In this document: in pieces, positions 8,186 through 17,511 of the stretch
Position numbering within the stretch: position 1 is the first letter of the stretch
How the letters are laid out: every line of letters starts with the position of its first letter
NCBI RefSeq assembly: GCF_006538745.1
Contig: NZ_BJLR01000016.1
Coordinates: 310,001 to 374,000 of the forward strand
Length of the DNA: 64,000 nucleotides
From: Cellulomonas cellasea
GTDB taxonomy: Bacteria > Actinomycetota > Actinomycetes > Actinomycetales > Cellulomonadaceae
Reading direction: 5' to 3'
Program-made: the position numbers and the translations under genes
Notes under the pieces: generated by a model
What the model was told of the DNA's origin: nothing
What the model saw: only the letters and a program-made list of their open reading frames with translations
Database searches by the model: none

Positions 8186-9367
8186 ATGACGAACGACACC
8201 GAGCAGTCGGACCGGCTGATCCGACCCCCGCAGCTGCGCACCGGGGAGGACCGCTCGGCATCTCGGCTCGAGCTCTTCCTCGACCTCGCCTACGTCCTGG
8301 TGATCGCAGAGATCGCCGGCGCTTTCGCGCTCGACCTCACGTGGCACGGCGCGGCGGTGTTCGCCGCGATCTTCGCCATCACCTGGTGGTCGTGGGTCAC
8401 CATCACCCTGTACGCCAACCGGTTCGACACCGACGACGTCCTGTACCGGTTGGCGAAGCTCGCCGGCGCGTTCGGCGTCGCCATCATGGCCGCTGCCGCG
8501 AGCGACCCCACGGGCGCGGAGACCACGGCCTTCACCGTCGGCTACCTCATCACGCGGGTGCTCCTGCTCGCGCTGTACGCCCGGGCGTGGCGGCACGTGC
8601 ACGAGGCCCGCACGACCGTCACGATCTACCTGGTCGGCACGATGGCCGGGGCGGCGTTGTGGACGGTGTCGCTGCTCGTGCCCGGACCGGCGAAGTTCTG
8701 GCTGTGGGGCCTGGGCGTCGCGCTCGAGGCGACCGCACCGCTGATCGCCACCCGCACGGGCGACAACGCACCCCTGCACGTCGAGCACCTGCCCGAGCGG
8801 TTCGGGCTCTTCGTCATCCTGGTCCTGGGCGAGTCCATCGCCTCGGTCGTCGTGGGCATGCACGACACCCACTGGAAGCCCACCTCCGTGCTCGTCGCCG
8901 CGGTCGGGTTCACCGTGGCCGCGGCGCTGTGGTGGAACTACTTCGACCTCGGGGCGGCCGCCGGCAAGCAGCAGCTCACCTCGAGCGACCGGCCCCAGCG
9001 CACCGGCAGCGCGGACCGGTACGCCTACGGCCACCTCCCCCTGACCCTCGGCCTGGCGGCCGTGGGGGTGGGGATCGAGCAGTACATCGTCCACCCCACC
9101 GGCGAGCTCACCGCGGGCGGGCGATGGGCCCTGTGCGCCGGGGCGGCGCTGTTCCTCGCCGGCACCGCCGTCATCATCTCCGGTGACCGCGGATGGCGCG
9201 CCGTGTGGCCCTGGCCCGCCGCGGCGATCCCGGTCGTCCTCGCCGTCGGCTATCTGGACGAGCTGATCCCCGCCGTCTCGGTCAGTGCGATCGGGGTCGC
9301 GATGATCGTCGTCATCCTCGCCGGCTTGCGTGAGCAACGACGCGGCACGCTGCCCGTCGACGAGTGA
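8186..9367 (+). CDS. Low temperature requirement protein A (LtrA) family membrane protein
   Basis: A 393-residue polytopic membrane protein with about ten to twelve hydrophobic segments. The N-terminal motif RLELFLDLAYVLVIAEI and the central GLFVILVLGESI stretch are typical LtrA landmarks. LtrA was named from Listeria genetics; its molecular function is not established. The ATG at 8186 has CAGGAG upstream, while the longer open frame upstream is Pro/Arg-rich and unlikely to be translated. Length is normal. It stands alone between the DJ-1 gene and a convergent membrane protein gene. Confidence 0.88.
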   Translation: MTNDTEQSDRLIRPPQLRTGEDRSASRLELFLDLAYVLVIAEIAGAFALDLTWHGAAVFAAIFAITWWSWVTITLYANRFDTDDVLYRLAKLAGAFGVAIMAAAASDPTGAETTAFTVGYLITRVLLLALYARAWRHVHEARTTVTIYLVGTMAGAALWTVSLLVPGPAKFWLWGLGVALEATAPLIATRTGDNAPLHVEHLPERFGLFVILVLGESIASVVVGMHDTHWKPTSVLVAAVGFTVAAALWWNYFDLGAAAGKQQLTSSDRPQRTGSADRYAYGHLPLTLGLAAVGVGIEQYIVHPTGELTAGGRWALCAGAALFLAGTAVIISGDRGWRAVWPWPAAAIPVVLAVGYLDELIPAVSVSAIGVAMIVVILAGLREQRRGTLPVDE

Positions 9368-9516
9368 CCCGAGAGCGCGACGGTGCTCGCTGAGCGCCCG
9401 GAGCACCTCCGGCTCACCCGCGGGCGTGGACCGGCTCGCGCGCTCCCTGGGAAGCGTCTGCGTCCCGACGGCGGCGTCACGGCGTCCCGACGGGAACGTC
9501 GGCCACGTCGCGGCGG

Positions 9517-10110
9517 TCAGGGGCGGGCCGTGCGCGCGCGGCGGACCGGGGCCGTGAGCGCGAGCGCCCCGTACACGAGCGCGCACAGGCCGGCGAACCC
9601 GAACGGGTTGCGGGTCACCCACTCCGGGTAGGGCGCGACGACGGCGACGAAGAGGCCCCCGACCCCCGAGACCGCCGCGTGGGTGAGCGCCGCGCCCACG
9701 CGGGTGGCGCGGTGGTCCGGCAGGGCCGCGACGGCGAGGCCGTTCGCCGTCCCGAAGAGGGTGCCCACCCAGATGCCGACGAAGGCGCCGACGACCGCGC
9801 CGTAGATCGCGATGACGACGGCGCTCCCGCTGGTGTCGGTGCTGCCTCCCCCGAGCGTGCTGCTGGACAGCACGGTCCCGCCGCAGAGAGCGCCGAGGAG
9901 CAGGCCGGCGACGATCCCCGTGAGGACCGCGTGGAGCATCGCCACGAGCCGGTCGGCCGGGCCGGTCCGGCCGGTCGGCCCGGTCCCGTCGAGCCGCTCG
10001 GTGCCGCGGGCGTGGGCGTCGACGGGAGCGGCCCAGAGCTCGCGCGGGAGGGCCCCCGGTGCCGGGCCGGTGGGCCGGAGGTCCGTCGGGAGGGCGAGGT
10101 CGCGGGTCAT
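9517..10110 (-). CDS. Small membrane protein of unknown function
   Basis: A 197-residue protein with a hydrophilic N-terminal stretch of about 60 residues followed by four hydrophobic segments ([40 protein letters not shown], an Ala/Gly-rich segment, and [17 protein letters not shown]). I do not recognise a family. The ATG at 10110 is chosen over far upstream in-frame starts because a TetR-type operator lies 22 bp before it and AGAGG precedes the start. The product is likely inserted in the cytoplasmic membrane and controlled by an unlinked TetR-family repressor. Confidence 0.7.
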   Translation of the reverse strand: MTRDLALPTDLRPTGPAPGALPRELWAAPVDAHARGTERLDGTGPTGRTGPADRLVAMLHAVLTGIVAGLLLGALCGGTVLSSSTLGGGSTDTSGSAVVIAIYGAVVGAFVGIWVGTLFGTANGLAVAALPDHRATRVGAALTHAAVSGVGGLFVAVVAPYPEWVTRNPFGFAGLCALVYGALALTAPVRRARTARP

Positions 10111-10132
10111 GGTCGTCGCCTCTGGTCGAGAG

Positions 10133-10150
10133 TTTGAGCGAGTGCTCAAA
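10133..10150. promoter_or_regulatory. TetR-type operator (perfect 7-bp inverted repeat)
   Basis: TTTGAGCGAGTGCTCAAA: perfect TTTGAGC/GCTCAAA arms around GAGT. The TTGAGC-N4-GCTCAA pattern is common for TetR-family repressors. It lies 22 bp upstream of the minus-strand membrane protein gene and about 130 bp from purD, with no tetR gene in the window. Confidence 0.7.
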
Positions 10151-10266
10151 AAGGAGCGTAGCGCCTCGCACGCCTCCGGCGGACCGCGCGCGTCCCGGCG
10201 TGCGGAGGTCGCGGCGTCGCGCACCCGGCCGACGTGGACGCCGGCGCCCGGGGCAGCGCCGCTGGG

Positions 10267-10272
10267 TAGGCT
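10267..10272 (+). promoter_or_regulatory. -10 box (TAGGCT) of a leaderless promoter for purD
   Basis: TAGGCT ends 7 nt before the GTG start of purD, so the transcript probably begins at or next to the start codon. No ribosome-binding site is visible before the GTG. Confidence 0.6.
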
Positions 10273-10279
10273 CCCCGCC

Positions 10280-11584
10280 GTGGAGATCCTCGTCATCGGC
10301 ACCGGTGCCCGTGAGCACGCCCTCGTCCGCGCGCTGTCCCGCGACCCCCAGGTGACCGGCCTGCATGCGGCCCCCGGCAACCCGGGCATCGCGGCGCACG
10401 CCCGCATCCACGGCGTCGACCCGCTCGACGGCGCCGCGGTCGCCGCGCTCGCCCGGTCCCTCGGCGTCGACCTCGTCGTCGTCGGCCCGGAGGCCCCGCT
10501 CGTCGCGGGCGTCGCCGACGCGGTGCGCGAGGCCGGCATCGCGGTGTTCGGGCCGAGCCGCGAGGCCGCCCGGCTCGAGGGGTCCAAGGCGTTCGCGAAG
10601 GAGGTCATGGCCGCCGCCGGCGTCCCGACCGCGGAGCCCCGGGTCGCCTCGACCCCCGAGGAGGCCGCCGCGGCGCTCGACGAGCTCGGCGCACCGTACG
10701 TCGTCAAGGACGACGGGCTCGCCGCCGGCAAGGGCGTCGTCGTGACCACCGACTACGCCGAGGCGCTCGCCCACGCGCACGCCTGCCTCGCCAAGCTCGG
10801 CGCGCGCGTCGTGATCGAGGAGTACCTCGACGGCCCCGAGGTCTCGCTGTTCTGCCTCTCCGACGGCACGACCGTCGTCCCGCTCGTCCCCGCGCAGGAC
10901 TTCAAGCGCGCGCACGACGACGACCGCGGCCCCAACACCGGGGGCATGGGCGCGTACTCGCCGCTGCCGTGGGCGCCGCCCGGGCTCGTCGAGGAGGTCG
11001 TCACCCGCGTCGCGCAGCCGACGGTCGACGAGATGGCCCGGCGCGGGACCCCGTTCGCGGGCGTCCTCTACGTCGGCCTCGCGCTCACGACGCGCGGCAC
11101 CAAGGTCGTCGAGTTCAACGCGCGCTTCGGTGACCCCGAGACCCAGGTCGTGCTGGCGCGCCTCGCGACCCCGCTCGCCGGCGTGCTGCACGCCGCGGCG
11201 ACCGGCGCGCTCGCGGACCTGCCCCCGCTCGAGTGGACCGACCAGGCCGCCGTGACGGTCGTCGTCGCGTCCGAGGGCTACCCCGGCGCGGTCCGCGGCG
11301 GCGACGAGATCACCGGCATCGAGGACGCCGAGCAGGTCCCCGGGGTGCACGTGCTGCACGCCGGCACCGCGCTCCAGCAGAACCCGGCCGGGGACGACGA
11401 CGACGCGCTCGAGGGCGCCCGGCTCGTCTCGGCCGGCGGGCGCGTGCTCTCGGTCGTCGGCGTCGGCGCCGACCTCGCGGACGCGCGCGCCGCCGCGTAC
11501 GCGGGCGTCGAGCGGATCGAGCTCGCGGGCTCGCACCACCGCGGGGACATCGCGCGCGCCGTGTCGCTCGGCCCGTCGGCCTGA
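10280..11584 (+). CDS. purD: Phosphoribosylamine-glycine ligase (GARS)
   Basis: A 434-residue ATP-grasp enzyme for the second step of de novo purine synthesis: phosphoribosylamine + glycine + ATP to glycinamide ribonucleotide. Landmarks are the N-terminal [11 protein letters not shown] and APGNPG, the GPEAPLVAG motif, ATP-grasp residues in [15 protein letters not shown], the [12 protein letters not shown] loop and the metal-binding [11 protein letters not shown]. Length is normal. The GTG at 10280 is fixed by the protein N-terminus and by the -10 box 7 nt upstream. Purine partners purC and purS-purQ are on the same strand but far downstream. Confidence 0.97.
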   Translation: MEILVIGTGAREHALVRALSRDPQVTGLHAAPGNPGIAAHARIHGVDPLDGAAVAALARSLGVDLVVVGPEAPLVAGVADAVREAGIAVFGPSREAARLEGSKAFAKEVMAAAGVPTAEPRVASTPEEAAAALDELGAPYVVKDDGLAAGKGVVVTTDYAEALAHAHACLAKLGARVVIEEYLDGPEVSLFCLSDGTTVVPLVPAQDFKRAHDDDRGPNTGGMGAYSPLPWAPPGLVEEVVTRVAQPTVDEMARRGTPFAGVLYVGLALTTRGTKVVEFNARFGDPETQVVLARLATPLAGVLHAAATGALADLPPLEWTDQAAVTVVVASEGYPGAVRGGDEITGIEDAEQVPGVHVLHAGTALQQNPAGDDDDALEGARLVSAGGRVLSVVGVGADLADARAAAYAGVERIELAGSHHRGDIARAVSLGPSA

Positions 11585-11631
11585 CGGTCCGGCGTCGGCG
11601 GTCGTCGCGCCCGTCGGCGTTCGTGTCGCGC

Positions 11632-11637
11632 TAGCGT
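11632..11637 (+). promoter_or_regulatory. -10 box (TAGCGT) of a leaderless promoter for the PQQ-propeller gene
   Basis: TAGCGT followed by 6 nt and then the GTG at 11644; the same arrangement recurs at several other genes in this window. Confidence 0.55.
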
Positions 11638-11643
11638 CGCACC

Positions 11644-13089
11644 GTGCGTGCGCCGCGGCAGGGGCAGGTCGACGTCGAGCTCGTCGAGACGGTCGGCGAC
11701 GCGGAGGTGCCCGCGGCCGAGCCCGGCGCCGACTGGCGTGAGCTCCTGCGCGGCGTCCCGGCCCGGGCCTGGGTCGCCGCGGCCGCGGTCGTCGCGCTCG
11801 TCGCCGGCGTCGTCGTCGCCGTCGAGTGGCGCGCGGACCGTGCGCAGGCGGCCCGGATCGCGCGCACGGACGGGCTCACCGCGTCGCTCGCCGAGCCGCT
11901 CCAGGAGCTGTGGCGCGTGCCGCGCGAGGGCGCGGTGGGCGTCGTCGGGGACGTGCTCGTCCTGTACGGCGGCCCCGGTCAGGGCGTGCTCGGCGTCGGG
12001 ACGGACGACGGCGTGACCCGGTGGGAGCAGCCCGTCGGCGGCTCCGGCTGGTGCTGGGTCGAGCGGGTCGGCGCGGAGGACGAGCGCGCCACCGTGTGGT
12101 CCGGGGGGATCCGGCAGCACGAGCCGGGGACGGCGGTGCTCGCGTGCTCCGACACCCTCGGCGGGGGCATCGACGACCTCTCCCGCACCGAGGTCACCGT
12201 CATGGACCCGGAGCGGGGAGACGTGCTCCGCCGGGTGGACCTGGGCAGCACGGGCTCGACCGCCGAGGTCGACGACGGGGTCGCGGTGCTCGGCGTCGAC
12301 GGCGAGGACCGGGTGGTCGGGAGCCGATGGGACATCCTCACCGGCGAGCGCGTCTGGGAGTACGTCGGCCCGCGGGTCGACCAGGACTCCAGCGGCACCG
12401 CCACTTCCCACGACGGCAGCACGATGACCCTGCGGGTGGGCGAGGTGTCCGTGACGCTCGACCTGCGGACCGGCCGGGCCGTCGACACCGCCGGGGGCGG
12501 GCGTCCGGTGACGCAGGAGCTCGACCGGCTGCCGCTCGCGGACGGCGGGATCGCGGTCTCGACCGCGGTCGACGACGAACGCCACGAGGTCGTGGTGCAC
12601 GACGAGGACGGCGGGCTGCGCTTCACGACCGCCGGCCACGCGCTCCGCCCGGTCGCCGACGACGGCAGCGCCCCGCGGACCCTGCTGCTCGTCTCGGCGA
12701 AGCGGCCGGGGATCATGGCCGTGGACGCCCGGACCGGCGACGAGCTCTGGCGGTCGAGCATCTCCTCCTGGCAGGTCGCGGTCCTCGCCGGGCTGGTCGT
12801 CCTGCGGGACCAGCAGGTCCTCACCGCCGTCGACGCGCGCACCGGGGTGACCGTCTGGGAGCACGACGACACCGCTCCCCGGACGGGCGTGAGCCTCCTG
12901 ACCGACGGCCGGCGGCTGCTGACGCCCGTCCAGGTCGACGGCCGGACGCACCTCCTCACGCGGGACGTGGAGACGGGCCGGGAGGTCTGGCGTGCCCCGG
13001 CACCCGGGGCGGACGGCTACCTGGACCGGCTGCCCGACGGGCGCGTGCTCGTCGTCGGCCGGGGGGAGACGGTCGTGCTGGCGCCGTAG
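11644..13089 (+). CDS. Membrane-anchored PQQ-type beta-propeller protein
   Basis: A 481-residue protein: a short cytoplasmic N-terminus, one membrane segment at about residues 40-60 (AWVAAAAVVALVAGVVVAVEW), then an extracytoplasmic beta-propeller. Recurrent blades carry the motif D-x-x-T-G-x-x-x-W (DILTGERVWEY, DARTGDELWRS, DARTGVTVWEH, DVETGREVWRA), typical of PQQ-like repeats. No PQQ-binding catalytic site is evident, so it is more likely a structural or binding propeller than a dehydrogenase. It starts with a leaderless GTG and follows purD by 59 bp. Confidence 0.8.
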   Translation: MRAPRQGQVDVELVETVGDAEVPAAEPGADWRELLRGVPARAWVAAAAVVALVAGVVVAVEWRADRAQAARIARTDGLTASLAEPLQELWRVPREGAVGVVGDVLVLYGGPGQGVLGVGTDDGVTRWEQPVGGSGWCWVERVGAEDERATVWSGGIRQHEPGTAVLACSDTLGGGIDDLSRTEVTVMDPERGDVLRRVDLGSTGSTAEVDDGVAVLGVDGEDRVVGSRWDILTGERVWEYVGPRVDQDSSGTATSHDGSTMTLRVGEVSVTLDLRTGRAVDTAGGGRPVTQELDRLPLADGGIAVSTAVDDERHEVVVHDEDGGLRFTTAGHALRPVADDGSAPRTLLLVSAKRPGIMAVDARTGDELWRSSISSWQVAVLAGLVVLRDQQVLTAVDARTGVTVWEHDDTAPRTGVSLLTDGRRLLTPVQVDGRTHLLTRDVETGREVWRAPAPGADGYLDRLPDGRVLVVGRGETVVLAP

Positions 13090-13138
13090 CGGGGTCGTGG
13101 CAGGGGCGGCGGGTGCGCGCGCCGGAACCGCGGCAGGG

Positions 13139-13837
13139 CTACGGGCTCAGCTCGCCGACCACCCGCGCGGCCTCGGCGCGGAGCGTGACTCCGCGCTCGA
13201 GCGCGCTCGTCTCGAGCCGGGCGAGCGCGTCCTGCGGTCCGCCGCCCTCGTGCACCATGACGATGCCGACGGCCTGGTCGATCGTCGCGCGGGCCGCGAT
13301 CGCCGCCCGGAGCTCCCTCGCGAGGCGGGGGGCGTCGCCGGCCCGGACGAACATGTCGAGCGTGCGCGCGAGGACCTCGGTGTACATCTCCGCGCGGGCG
13401 AGCGCCGCGCGGTCCCAGGCGTCCGGCTCGCGCGCGTACAGGTTGAGCGCGACGTCGAAGTCGTGCCCGATGCGCCGCGGCACGGCGGCGGACGACGCGA
13501 ACCCCGCGAGCGTGCACGCCTCGCGCCACGACGGCCACCGGGTCTCGGTCTCGACCCGCGGGACGACGAGCACGGCGCCCGCGTCCATGGCCGCCAGGCA
13601 GGGTCCCTCGCCGGCGAGGTGCTCGACCTCGTCGCACAGCTCGGCGGCGACGTCGCTGCTCGCGACCGACGTCGCCTCACCGGCCCGCCGCACCGTGATC
13701 GAGGTCGAGGTCCCGGGGGCGATGCGCTCGGCGGCCAGGGGTGCGACGGCGCGGACGTACTCCTCGAGGTCGGTCGTGGAGTGCGCGAGGGCCTCCAGGG
13801 CGCTGCGGGCGAGCGTGCGCTCGTGCTCGAGGTCCAC
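13139..13837 (-). CDS. GAF-ANTAR domain protein (copy 1)
   Basis: A 232-residue protein. The GAF domain (about residues 20-160) includes AGEGPCLAAMDAGAVLVVPRVETETRWPSW, the usual wording of actinobacterial GAF-ANTAR regulators. The C-terminal ANTAR domain (about 170-230, ELRAAIAARATIDQAVGIVMV...) is a three-helix RNA-binding module that in characterised cases recognises paired hairpins and prevents transcription termination. The GTG at 13837 is preceded by GGAAGGAG at good distance. It is divergent from purC. Target RNAs and the GAF ligand are unknown. Confidence 0.88.
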   Translation of the reverse strand: MDLEHERTLARSALEALAHSTTDLEEYVRAVAPLAAERIAPGTSTSITVRRAGEATSVASSDVAAELCDEVEHLAGEGPCLAAMDAGAVLVVPRVETETRWPSWREACTLAGFASSAAVPRRIGHDFDVALNLYAREPDAWDRAALARAEMYTEVLARTLDMFVRAGDAPRLARELRAAIAARATIDQAVGIVMVHEGGGPQDALARLETSALERGVTLRAEAARVVGELSP

Positions 13838-14021
13838 GACCGGCTCCTTCCGGGGCTGTGCTGACCCCAGGGTGCGACGCGCGGCGGCGACGCGCCATCC
13901 GACAGGTGCCCCGGCGCGCCGCGTCCCCGCGGCCCGGGGGCGCGACCGACGGTTCCGGCGGCACCGGTGCGCGGCGCGAACGCGTCCTCCCCGCCCGCGG
14001 CGCGTGCGGCAGGATGTGCGC

Positions 14022-14957
14022 GTGACCGCGACGACCGCACCGGCCGGCTGGACCCACACCTACTCGGGGAAGGTCCGCGACCTGTACGTCCCCGACGCCG
14101 CCACCGAGGCGGGCCGCGCGGTGCAGGACCGGCACGGCGACGTCGTGCTCGTCGTCGCGAGCGACCGGATCAGCGCGTACGACCACGTGCTCGCGTCCGA
14201 GATCCCCGACAAGGGCATCGTCCTCACCCAGCTCAGCCTGTGGTGGTTCGCGCAGCTCGAGGACCTCGTGCCGAACCACGTCGTGACCGCCGAGCCGGGC
14301 GACGAGCCCGGGGACGTCCCGCCCGCCTTCGCCGGGCGCGCGATGGTGTGCCGGCGGCTCGAGATGTTCCCCGTCGAGTGCGTGGCCCGCGGCTACCTCA
14401 CCGGCTCGGGCCTCGCGGAGTACCGGGCGGGTGGGAAGGTCACCGGGATCCCGCTGCCCGCGGGGCTCGTCGACGGCTCGCGCCTGCCGGAGCCGATCTT
14501 CACGCCCGCGACCAAGGCCGAGCTCGGCGACCACGACGAGAACGTCAGCTTCGACGTCGTCGCGCGAACCGTCGGCGCGGAGACGGCCGAGCGCCTGCGG
14601 GAGCTCACGCTCGCGGTCTACGCGCGCGCCGAGGGCATCGCCCGGGAGCGCGGCGTCGTCCTCGCGGACACCAAGCTCGAGTTCGGCACCGACCCCGTGA
14701 CGGGCGCGATCACGCTCGGCGACGAGGTGCTCACGCCGGACTCCTCGCGGTTCTGGCCCGCCGACGCCTGGGAGCCTGGCCGCGCGCAGCCCAGCTTCGA
14801 CAAGCAGTACGTGCGCGACTGGCTCACGTCGCCCGCGTCCGGCTGGGACCGCGCGGGGGACGCCGCGCCGCCCGCGCTCCCGGCCGAAGTCGTCGAGCGC
14901 ACCCGGGCCCGGTACGTCGAGGCGTTCGAGCGGCTGACCGGGCGTCCGCTGGGCTGA
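14022..14957 (+). CDS. purC: Phosphoribosylaminoimidazole-succinocarboxamide synthase (SAICAR synthetase)
   Basis: A 311-residue enzyme that joins CAIR and aspartate with ATP to give SAICAR, in de novo purine synthesis. Motifs: YSGKVRDLY at the N-terminus, ASDRISAYDHVL, the signature LEMFPVECVARGYLTGSG, and the nucleotide/metal-site stretch LADTKLEFG followed by DSSRFWP. Length is normal for the actinobacterial form. The GTG start is set by the position of the YSGKVRDLY motif. It is isolated from other pur genes here, flanked by GAF-ANTAR genes on both sides. Confidence 0.97.
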   Translation: MTATTAPAGWTHTYSGKVRDLYVPDAATEAGRAVQDRHGDVVLVVASDRISAYDHVLASEIPDKGIVLTQLSLWWFAQLEDLVPNHVVTAEPGDEPGDVPPAFAGRAMVCRRLEMFPVECVARGYLTGSGLAEYRAGGKVTGIPLPAGLVDGSRLPEPIFTPATKAELGDHDENVSFDVVARTVGAETAERLRELTLAVYARAEGIARERGVVLADTKLEFGTDPVTGAITLGDEVLTPDSSRFWPADAWEPGRAQPSFDKQYVRDWLTSPASGWDRAGDAAPPALPAEVVERTRARYVEAFERLTGRPLG

Positions 14958-15100
14958 GCCGCGGCAGAACTGGTCCCGCCCGGGCCGGTCCGCGGGCCCC
15001 GCGGTGTGCGAAGGTGGGGAGTCGATGGAAATGTGCTGACCCGATCGGGGCCGGCGACACCGGTGCACGGGCGGACCTCCGCCGGACGGGCCGGTACGGC

Positions 15101-15775
15101 ATGCCTGAGATCTCCTCCTACCTCGACGAGCTCGCCCGCGAGGTCGCGCAGTCGTTCGGCGAGTCCGCCGGTTCGAGCATCACGTTCCAGCACCACGGCG
15201 CGGTGCTCCGCGTCGCGAGCAGCGACGAGGCGTCCGCCCGCTGCGACCAGGTCGAGTCGCGCCTGCACAGCGGCCCGTGCCTCCAGGCGATGGAGACCCA
15301 GGAGGCGGTGGTCGTGCCTCGGCTGGCGGACCTCACGGAGTGGCCCGAGTGGCGCGAGCAGGCGGTGCACGAGGGGTACGTCTCCGCGGTCGCCGTGCCC
15401 GCGCCCGTGGCGCCCGACGTGGCGGTCGCGCTCAACGTCTACTTCATGCGGGCGGAGGGGTGGGACGACGGCATGCTGGCCGTCGCGCAGCAGCACGCCC
15501 GGGCGATCGCCCGCGCCGTGCAGGGCCGGCTCGTGCTCCTCACCGCGGCCCACGCGGCGAACGAGGTGCGCGCGGCGGTGGGGAGGCGCGTCACGGTCGA
15601 GCACGCTGTCGGCGCCATCATGCACTGCAACGCCTGCACGCCCGACGAGGCGCTCGAGGTCCTGCGCCGCACGTGCGCCGACGTCGACGTGAGCCTCGAG
15701 ACGGCTGCCCGCATCGTCGTCGGGGTTCTGTCGGGTGCGCCGACGGGTTCGCGGACGAGGCTCGACGAGCGCTGA
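15101..15775 (+). CDS. GAF-ANTAR domain protein (copy 2)
   Basis: A 224-residue protein with a GAF domain (about 15-150; SGPCLQAMETQEAVVVPRLADLTEWPEW) and a C-terminal ANTAR domain (about 165-215; RVTVEHAVGAIMHCNACTPDEALEVL). By family it would be an RNA-binding antiterminator whose activity is set by the GAF domain. Two adjacent Cys (HCNAC) in the ANTAR helices are unusual. It opens a run of four same-strand GAF or ANTAR-like genes that continues to 18249. Confidence 0.87.
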   Translation: MPEISSYLDELAREVAQSFGESAGSSITFQHHGAVLRVASSDEASARCDQVESRLHSGPCLQAMETQEAVVVPRLADLTEWPEWREQAVHEGYVSAVAVPAPVAPDVAVALNVYFMRAEGWDDGMLAVAQQHARAIARAVQGRLVLLTAAHAANEVRAAVGRRVTVEHAVGAIMHCNACTPDEALEVLRRTCADVDVSLETAARIVVGVLSGAPTGSRTRLDER

Positions 15776-15817
15776 CCCGGCGCATCAGTGAGGATCGAGC
15801 GGGACGAGAGGAGCACC

Positions 15818-16501
15818 GTGGAACCTGTTCCGGGGACGGCCGAGGTGCTGCGAGCGCTGCGGGAGTCAGGCGCGGGTGACATCGAGAGTGCGCTGCGCGA
15901 GCTCGCGGACCGTGTCGCCGAGGTCGTGCCGTCGTGCGTGGGGGTCAGCCTCAGCGTCGCGCACGGTGGGCTGACCTTCACGCTCGCGTCGTCGAGCACG
16001 GACGCGGCCCGGCTCGACGCGGTCCAGTACCTCGTGGGCGGGCCGTGCGTCGGCACCGCGTCCGAGAACGTCGAGATCGAGCTCGGCGATCTGCTGGACG
16101 AGGACCGGTGGCAGCGCTTCGCGGTGTCCGCGGCCGCGGCGGGCGTGCGCAGCACCTTGTCGCTCCCGCTCGTCGTCGCGGGCGTGGGCCCCGGGTCGGT
16201 CAACCTGTACGCCGCCGACGAGCACGCGTTCGTGGACGCCCGCGAGGCCCTGCGCGACGTCGTGGGCGCCGGCGTGGACGTGGCGGTGACCAACGCGGAC
16301 CTCTCGTTCCGCACCCGCGACGCGGCCGCGGCCGCGCCGCACAACCTGCGGGAGCTCGACCTCGTCGAGCAGGCCGTCGGTTACCTCATGGCGAGCGAGC
16401 GGATCGACGCCGAGCAGGCGCGCGGGCGGCTCGCCGAGGCGGCCGAGCGAGCGGGCATCGACCTCGTGGCCGTCGCCCGGACCCTGGTCGGCGACGGCTG
16501 A
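15818..16501 (+). CDS. GAF-ANTAR domain protein (copy 3)
   Basis: A 227-residue protein. The GAF part (about 10-150) contains VQYLVGGPCVGTASENVEIELGDLLDEDRW, and the ANTAR part (about 170-225) reads LDLVEQAVGYLMASERIDAEQARGRLAEAAERAG. The GTG at 15818 follows GAGAGGAG; an in-frame GTG at 15788 lacks a site of this quality. It lies 42 bp after the previous gene, so both may be in one transcript. The C-terminus matches the ANTAR pattern well; the GAF ligand is unknown. Confidence 0.85.
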   Translation: MEPVPGTAEVLRALRESGAGDIESALRELADRVAEVVPSCVGVSLSVAHGGLTFTLASSSTDAARLDAVQYLVGGPCVGTASENVEIELGDLLDEDRWQRFAVSAAAAGVRSTLSLPLVVAGVGPGSVNLYAADEHAFVDAREALRDVVGAGVDVAVTNADLSFRTRDAAAAAPHNLRELDLVEQAVGYLMASERIDAEQARGRLAEAAERAGIDLVAVARTLVGDG

Positions 16502-16593
16502 CCGCGGGCTCGAGGACGCCCCGTACGCTGGCGCCCTCCGAGCTGACGCGCGATGCTGGTCGGGAAGCGGATGCCGGTAGGGGAGTGGTCACG

Positions 16594-17373
16594 ATGCAGC
16601 TCTCGCTGGAGCACGCAGAGGCGGTCGGGGCGCTGCAGGACGCGCTCGCCGCGGCGACCGGGGTCGACGAGCTCCTCGGCGGCGTGGTGCTGCACGCCGC
16701 CGCGCACGTGCCGGACGGGGTGCACGTCGCCGTCACGGTGCACCGGACCGACCGGGACCCGCGGAGCGCGGGCAGCAGCCCCGGGGCGTCGTCCTGCGTC
16801 GAGGCGGAGCTCGGGTCGTACGACGGCCCGTCCGTGACCTCGGTGGCGCAGGGTCACCGCGTCGTCGTCGTCGACGTCGACGCGGAGGCATGGTGGCCCG
16901 CGTGGCGCTCAGCTGCCGTCGCGGCGGGCTTCCGCACCGCGGCGGTCGTGACGCGGACCGTCCGGGAGGAGTGCGCGGTCACGTTCACCGTGCTCAGCGA
17001 GCGGCAGGAGTCCTGGGACGCGGACGCGCTCGTCCGCACCGAGCTGTACGTGCAGGAGGTCGCGCGGGCGCTCGAGGTCTGCCTGAGGTGGGCCGACGGC
17101 GCCGAGCTCGCTGCGGACCTGCGGTCGACGCTCGCGGGGCGCGCGGTGATCGACCAGGCGGTCGGGGTGATCATGGCCGAGAACCGGTGCTCGGCGGAGG
17201 ACGCGCGGGCCGTGCTGGAGAGCGCCTCGGTCAACCGGAACGTGGACCCGCGGGACGTCGCCGCGGCACTGATCGAGAGCGTCACGGGCGTCGCACCCTC
17301 CGTGCCGGCGGAGTTCGTGGCGCGGCCGGCCGCGCGGCCGCGAGCGTCGAGGCGCCCCCGCCCCCGCGGGTGA
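16594..17373 (+). CDS. GAF-ANTAR domain protein (copy 4)
   Basis: A 259-residue protein: GAF at about 15-165 (GSYDGPSVTSVAQGHRVVVVDVDAEAWWPAW) and ANTAR at about 175-235 (LRSTLAGRAVIDQAVGVIMAENRCSAEDARAVL), ending in an Arg/Pro-rich tail of about 20 residues. The ATG at 16594 is preceded by AGGGGAG with 8-nt spacing. In the GAF domain the usual GPC triplet is GPS, so the Cys conserved in sister copies is missing. Probable RNA-binding antiterminator by family. Confidence 0.85.
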   Translation: MQLSLEHAEAVGALQDALAAATGVDELLGGVVLHAAAHVPDGVHVAVTVHRTDRDPRSAGSSPGASSCVEAELGSYDGPSVTSVAQGHRVVVVDVDAEAWWPAWRSAAVAAGFRTAAVVTRTVREECAVTFTVLSERQESWDADALVRTELYVQEVARALEVCLRWADGAELAADLRSTLAGRAVIDQAVGVIMAENRCSAEDARAVLESASVNRNVDPRDVAAALIESVTGVAPSVPAEFVARPAARPRASRRPRPRG

Positions 17374-17511
17374 CATCTCGGCGCGACGCCGCAGGTGACG
17401 GCCCCGGAGCGGCGCCGACGCCCCCCGGAGACCGCACGAGGGCCGGATCGGGGGGATGATGGACGCCGGTGCGCCGGTTCGCGACTCGCCGTCAGGCATC
17501 AGGAGCGCACG

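Noticed and set aside
9398-9412. CCGGAG/CTCCGG hairpin between ltrA and the convergent membrane gene
   Set aside because: Only a 6-bp stem; too weak in this GC content to call a terminator.
7886-11539. A 1217-residue open frame on the minus strand over ltrA and purD
   Set aside because: purD and LtrA are unmistakable on the plus strand; the minus frame has no domain and crosses several genes.
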